A stretch of DNA of 64,000 bases from Eubacteriaceae bacterium. GTDB lineage: Bacteria; Bacillota; Clostridia; Eubacteriales; Anaerofustaceae. This document shows, one piece after another, positions 35,901-44,082 of the stretch. The translations under genes and the position numbers were made by a program. The stretch spans positions 28,390 through 92,389 of the forward strand of contig WRIE01000002.1 in the NCBI GenBank assembly GCA_009782875.1, written 5' to 3'. Positions within the stretch are counted from its first letter, which is position 1. Every line of letters begins with the position of its first letter. A model generated the notes under the pieces. The model did no database searches, was not told where the DNA came from, and was given only the letters and a program-made list of their open reading frames with translations.

Positions 35901-37579
35901 AAAAGGGTGTCGGGACTGCCACTATCCGCTTGCCGGAATTGATCAACAGGGATGCGACGCTGTATCTAAGGGAGATCAAGGACAACCAAGACGGGATGGA
36001 ATACGACAACAACGATTACTTGATATCAATCGTTGACGGAAACGTAACCAACACTGCGCCGATAGTTGCGAAGAATGACTATATGGAGCCAATTATTCCA
36101 TTATTCAAGATTATCGTAAACACCAACTCAGTTGACAACAACGGGGAATTCACTTTCGAGTACAGCTTCGAAAGCTCAGGCGTGGGCGTCCGCAACTCAG
36201 GGACAGACACAGTGAAAATCGCCACATCAAACGGTTCAGGCACTGTAACCATACCTGACGTGCTTCCTAAGAATTTCACTGGGGTGTTGACAGTCAAAGC
36301 GCTGTCTGCTGTCCAACCGCTCGACGAGTCAAAATGGGTTCTTGATGACACAATATATATGCTCGAGTTCGAAAATGGCGTCTATGTAGGCGGCGACGCA
36401 GGGGAAATAGCGACAGCCACATTCTTGCACAACCTGCAAAGGCCAAACATAGTCTTCACAAAAGATGCGTCATCAACCTCAGTCGAAACGGACAAGCCTG
36501 TAACCTACACATTGACGGTTATCAACACAGGCAGTGAAGACTTGAAACAAGTCAAAATCACTGACACAATGTTCAATGCTAACACAGCCTTTACAATATA
36601 CTCTGGCAGCAGCGCGTCACCGCTGACGGCCAGCCAGTATAGCTACGAGAGCAATGCCTTGAAATTCAACATTTTGCCAAAAGGCGGAAGATTGGTGATC
36701 CACTACACGGTATTGTTCAAAAATGAAGGCATAGCAACAAATAAAGCTGACTTTGAGGGGACAGGCGTAAACTCCAACCTGGAACTCAAACGCACCTCCA
36801 GCAAAACCGTCAACGTGAATGACGGCACAGGCGGCAAAAAGCCACTTGAAGTCACCAAGCAAGTAGCCATTGGCAGAGGCGGGTCAATCAACCATAACAG
36901 GTTCGTTGACGCCATCGAAATCAACACAAGAGGCTCACAAGCTGTATTCAAAATGACAGTCACAAACAATACCAACAAGGTGTTGAGAATTGAAGAAGCC
37001 AAGGACCTGTTTGCAGGCAAGCCGGTAACACAATTCACGACAGTTGACGGCAGGCCATTCAATCCAATCGGATATGAGCTTGCGCCGAAGAGCAGCGTAA
37101 CCTTCTACTATGTGACAGCCGAGTTGAATACCAGAGGCACATATGTCAATACCTTGGCGGTAAGGACAAGAGTGATTGAGACAGGCAACAGCCCAGTCAA
37201 TTACGACGATTCTGACTCTGCAACAGTTGTGGTGAGGCGTATCCGCGGCGGAGGCGGCCATGGAGGAAATGGCGGCGGCAATGGCCCCGGATGCAACTGC
37301 GGCAAAGACTGCAAATGCAAAGGCAAGTGCAAATGCACAGACAAACACTGTGATGGATTCTGCAAAGGCAAGTGCAACGGAAATTGCCACGGCAGAATTA
37401 ACACCGGAAACAGGCGCCCAACAAGGCATCCATCATTGAACAGAGATAAAGACAAATATGCTCCAAACACAGGCGACGTAAGCAATATAGCCTTAAGCTT
37501 CACAGCTCTTGCGCTGTCAGCGGCAGGCGGCATGTTGGTTCTCGCAAAATCGAAACGTAAGAACAAACAGGCTAAGTAA
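32972..37579 (+). CDS. Large VWA-domain surface protein with sortase-like anchor
   Basis: Start at ATG 32972 after GGAGGAG; it puts the signal peptide (to about residue 31, SAFA) at the N-terminus, whereas the longer frame would bury it. The 1535-residue protein has a VWA domain with the MIDAS VIVTDLSNSM, pilin-like beta domains, an insertion rich in His, Cys, Asp (RGHAHNMSCYELDCDDEDD, then HEHDVDCYELVC), DUF11-like repeats (VTYTLTVINTGSEDLKQV), and near the end a glycine tract and about 50 residues with some 14 cysteines (GCNCGKDCKCKGKC). The end is YAPNTGD, a hydrophobic helix and basic residues, a sortase-type signal with Ala-Pro in place of Leu-Pro. It is likely an adhesin or pilus-tip-like protein attached to the wall. 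Confidence 0.88.
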   Translation: MHRSMKAAKRIIAFILVALIAVSLAPSSAFAANEEWLCGTAPYGATPKVPTVHQPVGYYKGKYYNDGKSGNEIAFATLYKKAEWVNDSSLGSNVFDITLQAFGDKIVPPPRPVYTVIVTDLSNSMVDGYIEVDKSYERQSGWGLGYRDNSQVGYTTSGTRAKYSYTRLQQVQDAAYGYIQEMFDTTTDPEGSNKIALASYAKEGRIDSGFEGLSSKAALEQKLYDYFKPYPNASSNNWSTNPIPGNSGSTNHQGGFIAAWQLIKEAMDADAKLPEADRLDPYYVVLYMSDGATTEEYTSSTDTRDSMVGFNLKSSTQGTGTTTTKAVNAASAIKNGTNPDNGVLIATVSVGIGDICIMSGSADPATLRKFATDGYDFEAEASSESVAKIYEMIKDATDNPSIESGAKITDIVPKGFEVISAKAYGLDGKEYTGAEIDIAVDKNSGETTVTWKNLPSVGANSHVSLVVRIMATDELIEEACTGRDGNHITFATNKKATLEYTNITEDKNKPWDIPEFPIPEVHIAKPRDGFYVTVNYIGLQNGKEVKIKDSALSNPLKNGDSYGQFANNSFLEKIDNAAFDHADINFGNGNVVTVNSKSDYEDAVKNEKINGYDITIKLFYQIKMSDVTVPLSKTVSLGNNLMEYPATYSFEFELHNANNKLVAKVGFNQAEIKDGSPKRFEWASNVNYYDDIEGQVLTISEKAAAGWQTIAPKPYAKIENGFVEIIGGLSTVNNVRNQAKWANPVDIILDKSFAGDLSSLVLQGDDGSVLDCINAEHRGHAHNMSCYELDCDDEDDEHEHDVDCYELVCDIAPGESAALHGPECYVYTFGFELSGQNNAIIDTKTLRLRKSDLEDLTVSRNLFEEVVFVVKAADIEKGPFKITETDSPIGWTSPVITGITINPYTGKVYYPDKADSAEMINSFGGTSYPVFQISKEVFDLRAGGGSIAANYNGTLKFGLLDSSKNPYNDKVYEIKIEKGVGTATIRLPELINRDATLYLREIKDNQDGMEYDNNDYLISIVDGNVTNTAPIVAKNDYMEPIIPLFKIIVNTNSVDNNGEFTFEYSFESSGVGVRNSGTDTVKIATSNGSGTVTIPDVLPKNFTGVLTVKALSAVQPLDESKWVLDDTIYMLEFENGVYVGGDAGEIATATFLHNLQRPNIVFTKDASSTSVETDKPVTYTLTVINTGSEDLKQVKITDTMFNANTAFTIYSGSSASPLTASQYSYESNALKFNILPKGGRLVIHYTVLFKNEGIATNKADFEGTGVNSNLELKRTSSKTVNVNDGTGGKKPLEVTKQVAIGRGGSINHNRFVDAIEINTRGSQAVFKMTVTNNTNKVLRIEEAKDLFAGKPVTQFTTVDGRPFNPIGYELAPKSSVTFYYVTAELNTRGTYVNTLAVRTRVIETGNSPVNYDDSDSATVVVRRIRGGGGHGGNGGGNGPGCNCGKDCKCKGKCKCTDKHCDGFCKGKCNGNCHGRINTGNRRPTRHPSLNRDKDKYAPNTGDVSNIALSFTALALSAAGGMLVLAKSKRKNKQAK

Positions 37580-37616
37580 AGCCAATCAAATAAACACTCC
37601 TTTAATTCGGCAAAAG

Positions 37617-37645
37617 AGCCAGCATTAAAAAAGCTGGCTTTTTTG
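37617..37645 (+). terminator. Terminator of the surface-protein gene
   Basis: AGCCAGC (37617-37623) pairs with GCTGGCT (37633-37639), followed by TTTTTT. Confidence 0.9.
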
Positions 37646-37771
37646 CGTATTTGCATCGATTTTGCCATGCAATAGTTTATAGCTAGCCATAAAAGAGCAC
37701 ATAATAGGGTTAAAACAGCTCTAAATTTCCAAACGTAGCTATACAAAACAATGGAGTGGAAAAGAAATAGA

Positions 37772-39073
37772 ATGAAAATATTAATTATGGTATTAGCCAG
37801 CGTATGCGCTCTTTCAGGTTGCCTTGGCTCAAAGGGCAGCCAAAATGGCAGCCCGCCAATAAACATAGCGTCGATAACCCCAAAAGAGCTGGTTCCCTCG
37901 GGATATGACAACCCTGACCCTGTATCTGCGAGAATTGCGGCCGGCGCAAATGATTTTTCCTTTAGGCTATCCTCTGCCCTTGTGGGGCAGGACAAATATA
38001 GCAACGAGAATTTCGTCTTTTCGCCTGTGTCTGCTTGGCTGCCTTTAGCCGCTTTGGCAAACGCCACAAAACCTGAAAGCCTGCCTGCGTTGCTTGATTC
38101 GATAGGCGCGCCAGGAGCCAGCCCTGCGGAGCTTAACACAGCTGCCTCTAGAATGCTGTATGACTTGACAAAGCAAAGGTCCGTATCCTCTCAATTGCAC
38201 CATAACCCGCTCAGGGTAGCAAACGCAGTGTTTGTTGGCAACGATGTGGCGATGTCAGGACCGTTCATCAACAGCTACATGGATTATTACCGGGGATATG
38301 GGATAAATGTTGATTTTAAATCTGAGGATGCCCCGGCAGCCATTAATAAATGGGTGTCAGACAACACAGACGGGTTGATTACTGATTTAGTGCAAGAATT
38401 CAGTGAAGAAACAATTGCCGCCATTGCCAATGCGATATACTTCTCTGATGGATGGAGCAAGGAATTTGACCCTGGCAATACTACCCAAGACCTGTTCCAT
38501 TCCCCGTCAGGGAATATAAACGCAAGCTTTATGTCCCGGGAGGCAGACGGACAGGCTTACTATGAAGATTCGCAGATCCAAGCAGCCACACTCCGTTTTG
38601 CAAGCGGTGGAGGTTTAATGGTCATCTTGCCAAAAGAGGCAAGCGCACAAAGATCCCTTGCTTCAATGACACCACAGCGGTTTAGCCAAATAAGGGATGG
38701 GTCAAGCCCGCAATCAGGCAAGCTGCTGCTGCCCAAGTTCAAGGTTGAGAGCGGTTTGCTTGACCTGAAGAGTGCGCTTGAGTCACTTGGCGTCCCGCTT
38801 TTTAATAGGGAAGAAGCTCCATTGGCAGGTTTGGTTGAGCAGGAAATGAGTGTATGGGTATCGGGCGCTGTGCAAAAAGCGTTTATCGAGGTAGATGAAA
38901 AAGGCGCGACAGCTGCAGCCGCAACAGCAATGCCGATTGATGCTACTTCTATGCCTGTTCCCACCGAGCCATTTGAAATGGTGTGCGACAAACCCTTTGT
39001 ATTTGTGTTGTTCGAATACACCTACGACGCCCTTGACCAAGTGCTGTTTACTGGCATTGTAAACCAGCCTTAA
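37772..39073 (+). CDS. Serpin-family lipoprotein
   Basis: Start taken at ATG 37772, which gives a signal peptide with the lipobox ALSGC; an earlier in-frame ATG lacks a ribosome binding site. The 433-residue product is a serpin: NFVFSPVSAWLPLAALANAT near the start of the domain, ANAIYFSDGWSKEFD, and the reactive loop hinge EVDEKGATAAAATAMP, followed by DKPFVFVLFEYT. The small residues after the hinge glycine are those of inhibitory serpins. By standard numbering the scissile bond would fall near DATSMP (Thr-Ser), which I give only as a guess. As a lipoprotein it would protect the cell surface from serine or cysteine proteases of host or competitors. Confidence 0.9.
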   Translation: MKILIMVLASVCALSGCLGSKGSQNGSPPINIASITPKELVPSGYDNPDPVSARIAAGANDFSFRLSSALVGQDKYSNENFVFSPVSAWLPLAALANATKPESLPALLDSIGAPGASPAELNTAASRMLYDLTKQRSVSSQLHHNPLRVANAVFVGNDVAMSGPFINSYMDYYRGYGINVDFKSEDAPAAINKWVSDNTDGLITDLVQEFSEETIAAIANAIYFSDGWSKEFDPGNTTQDLFHSPSGNINASFMSREADGQAYYEDSQIQAATLRFASGGGLMVILPKEASAQRSLASMTPQRFSQIRDGSSPQSGKLLLPKFKVESGLLDLKSALESLGVPLFNREEAPLAGLVEQEMSVWVSGAVQKAFIEVDEKGATAAAATAMPIDATSMPVPTEPFEMVCDKPFVFVLFEYTYDALDQVLFTGIVNQP

Positions 39074-39373
39074 GCGTTTTATATCAACTGCAACCTTGCC
39101 AATAGATAAAAATAAGCCTTGAAATCCCAAAATCACTATTTGCAAACTGCGGTTGCCCGAATACCAAAATACAAAATCCAAGCCAGAAAAAATCTCTATA
39201 GCACAGTATTTTTGGGATTGTTAAAGGCTGAACTTAGTACTAGCCCAGCTTTTTAGCTACTCGTCTGGAGGATTCGAAATTATCGAAAATAAGTTGAAAA
39301 TAACCCTGCAACCCTCTCGTTTGAAGCTGTTAAAGTGAGTTCAAAAATACCATCAAGATGGCGTGTGCAAGGT
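39074..39373. other. Intergenic region between convergent genes
   Basis: Between the serpin and the small secreted protein. No gene and no clear terminator hairpin seen. Confidence 0.4.
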
Positions 39374-39574
39374 TTATGGGTATAAGAGCAATGTTGATAT
39401 TTTTGTGGAGTGAACATTCAGCGCCAGTACAGCCCTCTCCTTTGTTATCTTTTGCACGGCCTGTCTACGTGCAGTTCCATTTCCCATTTTGCGGGTGCTG
39501 TAGGCAAGCGCTGTTGTGCCAAACATGCTTGCAATCAGTGCCGTGATCAGCAAAGTATCAACAGTTTTTTTCAT
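39374..39574 (-). CDS. Small secreted protein
   Basis: AAGGGG precedes the ATG by eight bases. The 66-residue product has a signal peptide (MKKTVDTLLITALIASMFG, cleaved near ALA) and a basic mature part of about 42 residues. It lies 82 bases after the sensor kinase on the same strand and may be part of that transcript. The end may be truncated. Unknown function. Confidence 0.45.
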   Translation of the reverse strand: MKKTVDTLLITALIASMFGTTALAYSTRKMGNGTARRQAVQKITKERAVLALNVHSTKISTLLLYP

Positions 39575-39655
39575 ATTGTAGCCCCTTTTAAGTTTTGTGG
39601 CTGTATGAAAACATACAGCTTAGATATGGAAAATGTGTGTTTTTCAAGAAATTCT

Positions 39656-41134
39656 TCAGGCCTTGCTCGTATCGATCCTTTCGTGAAACAACAAAGCAAA
39701 TTCAGTTCCAGTCCCAAAGGCGCTTGTTACATCAATCTTTACATTGAGCCTGTCGGCTATTTGTTTTGCGATAGCGAGGCCTAGGCCTGTTCCGGTTTTG
39801 TTTTCTTCTGAACGCTGTTTGTAAAACCGCTCAAAAATGTTGGGCAATTCATCGGGAGAGATGCCGCAACCCTTGTCACGGATATGAACGGTAATCCCGG
39901 CATCCGATTGTGAAAGAGCAATATCCACCATTCCACCTTCTGGCGAAAACTTGATTGCATTATCTAAAATAATGATAATCATTTGCCGAAGCCTTGCATA
40001 ATCCCCAGTTGCGGCAAAGCTTTCACCATCGCAGGCAAGAGCAAGATTTACCCGTTTCTTTTCAGCTATTCGCCGCATGCCTCGGATAACATCCTCCACA
40101 ACTTCTTTCAGGTCAACGTCTTCAACCTCAATCGCGAAATCTAGATTTTGCAAACGGGCAAGGTCAAGCATGTCAGATACCAACCGTTCAAGATAAACAC
40201 TCTCAGAAAGCATTTGATTATAATATTCCGCTACTTTCCCGGCATCTGAGACAACGCCGTCGCAGAGCGCTTCCAAAGAGCCGCGAATGACGGTTACGGG
40301 TGTGCGCAGCTCATGGGAAATGTTCGCGATATAATCCCGCCGCAGCTTGTCCAGCTTCATATGTTCCTGTGATGCTGCCTCCAGTTTGTCAGACATATCA
40401 TCCATAGCAGAAGCAAGCTCGCCGATTTCATCCAACTGCTTAACACCAGTCTTTGCCGCGTAATCCCCGCCGCTGATTTGCACAGCAGTTTTTTTCATTT
40501 TGCCAAGCGGGTTTGTGAAACGGGATGAAAGCACGACAGCGATGAAAACTGATATAAGGACAGCAAATGCCATGCTAGAGAAAAGTATCACTACCCCGCT
40601 ATGGGTTACGTCATCCGCATCGGATACATGGGAACGCAACAGCACTGCGCCTATCACGTTGTCATCCACCAAAACAATCGGCGCTGCAGCAACAACAGAC
40701 GCAGCCTCTAATAGCGCATTGTTGCTTTCACTAACCAAGGCCTTTTCGCCAATCGCCCTCAATACAATCTCCGCCGCCCAGCCAGGCAATCCCTTATTCA
40801 GCAACTCCGCATGGTCTGTACACTCTTCATTTCCACAGGTTATCGGCTCAAGATTGCAATATACGACCCACACCTCATTCATGGAAATATCCTCGATGAA
40901 CCGCAGATATGCGCCAAAACCTGTACCTTGCCTAGCCTTGCCATCTACATTCCATTCAAGCATTTCAGACAGCGTAGCAGAAACATTAACAGCTCTCTTT
41001 TCCAGTTCAGCTATAAGCACGGCCGTGTTATGCCTTGAGAAAAAAGTCGTAAAAATGACACCGATGATTAAAGCAAAAATGATGAATGAGGTAACAAAAT
41101 ATGAAATCAGGCGAAATAAGATTTTATTTTTCAT
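39656..41134 (-). CDS. Sensor histidine kinase
   Basis: The 492-residue kinase has two membrane helices (about 10-30 and 177-200) around an extracytoplasmic sensor domain, a HAMP linker, the dimerisation and phosphoacceptor motif NISHELRTPVTVIRGS, and a complete ATPase domain with DNAIKFSPEGG, DKGCGI, FERFYK and GTGLGLAIAKQI. It phosphorylates the response regulator encoded just upstream; the two genes overlap by four bases. The sensor domain has paired cysteines around YCNLEPITCGNEECTDH, which may bind a metal or form disulfides. Confidence 0.93.
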   Translation of the reverse strand: MKNKILFRLISYFVTSFIIFALIIGVIFTTFFSRHNTAVLIAELEKRAVNVSATLSEMLEWNVDGKARQGTGFGAYLRFIEDISMNEVWVVYCNLEPITCGNEECTDHAELLNKGLPGWAAEIVLRAIGEKALVSESNNALLEAASVVAAAPIVLVDDNVIGAVLLRSHVSDADDVTHSGVVILFSSMAFAVLISVFIAVVLSSRFTNPLGKMKKTAVQISGGDYAAKTGVKQLDEIGELASAMDDMSDKLEAASQEHMKLDKLRRDYIANISHELRTPVTVIRGSLEALCDGVVSDAGKVAEYYNQMLSESVYLERLVSDMLDLARLQNLDFAIEVEDVDLKEVVEDVIRGMRRIAEKKRVNLALACDGESFAATGDYARLRQMIIIILDNAIKFSPEGGMVDIALSQSDAGITVHIRDKGCGISPDELPNIFERFYKQRSEENKTGTGLGLAIAKQIADRLNVKIDVTSAFGTGTEFALLFHERIDTSKA

Positions 41135-41817
41135 TGCGCTATCTCAAACTTGTAGCCAACACCCCAAATGGTTTTGATTTCCCATCCCGGATGGGGAACT
41201 TCATCGAGTTTGGTTCGCAGCCGTTTAATGTGGGAGTCGACTGTGCGAGTATCGCCAAAATAATCAAAGCCCCATAAGCTATTGAGCAAGTTCTCGCGGG
41301 AAAATGCTTTGTTTTTGTTGGTTGCGAGCGTCCATAGGATTTCAGTTTCCTTTTTTGTCAAAGCAATCTTTGTGCTGTCGACTTGCGTGATATACTCGTC
41401 TAGATTAACTGTGAGATTGCCAAAAGAAAATACTTGTGCGGACGAGGCGCCATCACGGGTTATTCTGCGCAAAATCGCCCGCACCCTCGCCATTGCTTCA
41501 GCTGGGGAAAATGGCTTCACGATATAATCGTCTGCGCCATTGTCAAGGCCCATTATGCGCTCGAAATCTTCACCCCGCGCTGTAACCATGATGACAGGAA
41601 CCGTAGAGATTTTTCGTATCTCCCGGCAAACCTCAAAACCGTCAATAAACGGCATCATCACATCGAGCAAGATTATATCAAACGGCCTTGCGAGAGCCTT
41701 CTTCAGGGCTTCATCCCCGTCATAAGCCACATCTACAGAATAGCCTTCTTTTTTGGCGTACTCTTCCAAAATGGAAACGATTTGCTTGTTATCGTCTGCT
41801 ATTAGCATCTCTGGCAT
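41131..41817 (-). CDS. OmpR/PhoB-family response regulator
   Basis: The 228-residue regulator has a receiver domain with the acidic pair near residue 7 (IADDN), the phosphoacceptor in IILLDVMMP, the threonine in VTARGE and the lysine in VKPFSP, and a C-terminal winged helix with LTKKETEILWTLA and TVDSHIKRLRTKL. It partners the downstream kinase. A direct repeat TTGTGTC in its promoter is a likely binding site, suggesting autoregulation and perhaps control of the divergent glycine-rich peptide gene. Confidence 0.94.
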   Translation of the reverse strand: MPEMLIADDNKQIVSILEEYAKKEGYSVDVAYDGDEALKKALARPFDIILLDVMMPFIDGFEVCREIRKISTVPVIMVTARGEDFERIMGLDNGADDYIVKPFSPAEAMARVRAILRRITRDGASSAQVFSFGNLTVNLDEYITQVDSTKIALTKKETEILWTLATNKNKAFSRENLLNSLWGFDYFGDTRTVDSHIKRLRTKLDEVPHPGWEIKTIWGVGYKFEIAQ

Positions 41818-41850
41818 ACTATCACTCCTCTTTACTGTCTATCTATTTAT

Positions 41851-41879
41851 AGCATAGGGTTGTGTCTTTTTTGTGTCAA
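41851..41879 (-). promoter_or_regulatory. Promoter of the two-component system with direct repeats
   Basis: On the minus strand TTGACA (41879-41874) and TATGCT (41856-41851) are 17 bases apart. TTGTGTC occurs at 41860-41866 and 41871-41877, eleven bases apart, the spacing of OmpR-type sites, overlapping the -35 box and spacer. Confidence 0.7.
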
Positions 41880-41992
41880 CCTGCAATAAAACAACTTTGA
41901 AAAGAAGGCAAAAAAACACACTTTTGTCACAAGCTATTGGTATCCTGTAGACACAGCAAACATGCTGGCAAACAAATCAGGAGGTACATACC

Positions 41993-42268
41993 ATGAAAGG
42001 TTTAAGGAAATTTGTATGCTTGGCGCTTGCCATTGTAACTATCTTTGCGATGTCGGTTTCAGTATTCGCTGCCGGTAATGGCAACAGAAACGGAGCTGGA
42101 GATGGATCTGGCCCGATTCGGCAGCAGCTAAAAGATGGCACTGGCGGCAGCAACGGTGGTCGCGGCAATTGCGGAGGTGGCGGCGGTAACGGTGGCGGAG
42201 CAAAAGACGGAACTGGCCCCTTGAGGGACGGCAGCGGCGGCGGTGTTAATTGCCCGTATCTTACATAA
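41993..42268 (+). CDS. Glycine-rich small secreted protein
   Basis: AGGAGGT precedes ATG 41993. The 91-residue product has a signal peptide (to about residue 26, VFAA) and a mature part rich in Gly, Asn and Asp with the repeated words DGTGG, DGTGPLRDGSGG and two cysteines. It is divergent from the response regulator, and the shared 175-base region holds the direct repeats. Short GDGTGP-type secreted proteins are known in Clostridia next to two-component systems; role unknown. Confidence 0.72.
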   Translation: MKGLRKFVCLALAIVTIFAMSVSVFAAGNGNRNGAGDGSGPIRQQLKDGTGGSNGGRGNCGGGGGNGGGAKDGTGPLRDGSGGGVNCPYLT

Positions 42269-42289
42269 TACCAAACGTTTAACGAAAAG

Positions 42290-42327
42290 CCTGTAAGGAT
42301 TGTTGGATAGTCCTTATAGGTTTTTTT
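42290..42327 (+). terminator. Terminator of the glycine-rich protein gene
   Basis: CCTGTAAGGA (42290-42299) pairs with TCCTTATAGG (42311-42320) with one mismatch, followed by seven T. Confidence 0.85.
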
Positions 42328-42609
42328 CTTGTGTCAAAGGTTTTGCATATTTTAAAATCGAATCTGGCAAGGAGTCTTTTTCATATTTCCGCTGGCAGGA
42401 TTCGGACCGATATGTTTACTTGGGCTAGAAATGTCAAAGCGCCCTCAAACACCCATGGTTAAGGGCGCTTTGATATTTTATAGCCAGAAGATGCGTTTAG
42501 CCAGAGATTGTCCACCTCAGTTTCACCTCCAATCGTAAAAATAGAGTTAATAAAAAGTCGTTTCGGCTATAGTTGGGTATAAATGAATTATTAGCCGAAA
42601 GAGCAACAA

Positions 42610-43580
42610 GTGTGAATTATATAGGACGAGATATAGAGACCAGGTTTTGCGAGCCTCGGATTGAGTTAAGGTAGTTTTTTGTTACAGGTCTGCGCCAAGC
42701 CGGAAAAATAACCATGATGAAAAAGCTCATGGAAGGCTGCGACAGATAGTACGTTGCTCTTGAAGATTTCGCCGCTAGCAATTTAGCGAAAACCGGCCAG
42801 CGCACTTTTTATCAGAACCTGCTTTAGAGCCTGTTTTCATCGATGAAGTGCAATACGCCCCTGAGTTGTTTAGCTACATCAAAATGCATGTAGATGAGAA
42901 CAAGCGAAATTGAATTACTGGCTGTCTGGTTCATAGATTTTTCGTCATATGCGTGGCGGCAACGAGAGCCTTGCAGGCCGTATAGGCTTGCGGGATTTGT
43001 TTTCTGTGCCAGCCGCTAGAACTTGATTTCTCAGTCTAAAGGCAAGAGCGAGCGGCATCCCTGGCGCTACACCTGTTGACATCTTCGCTAGGATTTACAA
43101 TGGTGGCATGCCGCAGGTTGTTTTAGGAGGGATTGATAGCTGCGACAGGTTTTGCGAAAGCGGCTCGATGGCGCGTTTGGCACGTGGAGTAGTGTTGAAA
43201 CGCTTATGGATGGTGCACAAAACGGGGCAATCTTCGAAAACTTTGTAGTTTCTGAAATATCAAAAGGGTACTGCAACAGCGCCCGTGAGCCGTATTTGCA
43301 CTATTTTCAGGACAAAGACAACAAGGAAATTGATGTGCAGTGCTGTGGGAAGCCAATGGCGCCCTCTATCCCATTAAAATCAAGAAAACAGCAAAACCTG
43401 ATATCCGTTTGGCTAAAGTGTTCCAAACGCTCCATAAAAGCGGCAAGACATTAGGAAATGGCGGTATTGTGCGCCTTTACGATGATTTCATGCCACTCAA
43501 TGAAAACAACTTTGTTATTCCCGCAAGGTGTTTGCAACCGTTATACATCCAGCGGGATAAAATAGCCTGTTGTGCGATGT
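42610..43580 (+). pseudogene. AAA_14/DUF4143-type ATPase, heavily broken
   Basis: Pieces in changing frames spell an ATP-binding protein of the AAA_14 + DUF4143 family: YIGRDIETR near 42620, a Walker A remnant GLRQAGKITMMKKLM near 42690, VALEDFAASNLA, then PVDIFARIYNGGMPQVV near 43080, a core with FENFVVSEISKGY near 43240 and YFQDKDNKEIDV near 43310, and the end ALYPIKIKKTAKPD. Many stops and shifts interrupt it. A second relic of the same family lies at 47385-47520. No function remains. Confidence 0.78.
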
Positions 43581-44082
43581 TTCCATGCCTGGTCCAGTCC
43601 CAAGAACTATTTGGATAAGGGGGTCGGCAACTTCCATTTCGACGCCACATGGCATATCCAAACCGCATGGAGTTTTCAAATCGCGCTCCAAAGGTTGTGG
43701 AATCTAACTCAAGACTAATCCCTGCGAGTGGGCGGGAGAATAGGGTAGCGGAAGCGACACGCATGATAACAAAGCCCTCCCCTGATAGAAAAGGCAAAGG
43801 CATCACAAACCAAACCAAAACCAGAGGAGGACATCCAAAATAGACAACTTAAGCTTATCATATACAAAGTGGAATTGCATCTGCCACATAGTGTTTATTC
43901 CAAAATACAGTCGCAAAGCCACTACCTATTTTATAAACCACTGCAAGCTTGACAAGTTGACATTGGCTCCGAGGGCAGCCTCCCTTGCAAGGCCAAGTTC
44001 TAGGGATTATGCCATTTGCGCTTCTCGAAGTGAAAAGACTGTTTCACCGTAATATGGAATTCTGCAGGCATTCCAAATAGTG
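43581..44082. other. Region without a supported gene
   Basis: No frame with a recognisable product and proper start. The tail of the ATPase pseudogene may extend a little into it. Confidence 0.4.
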
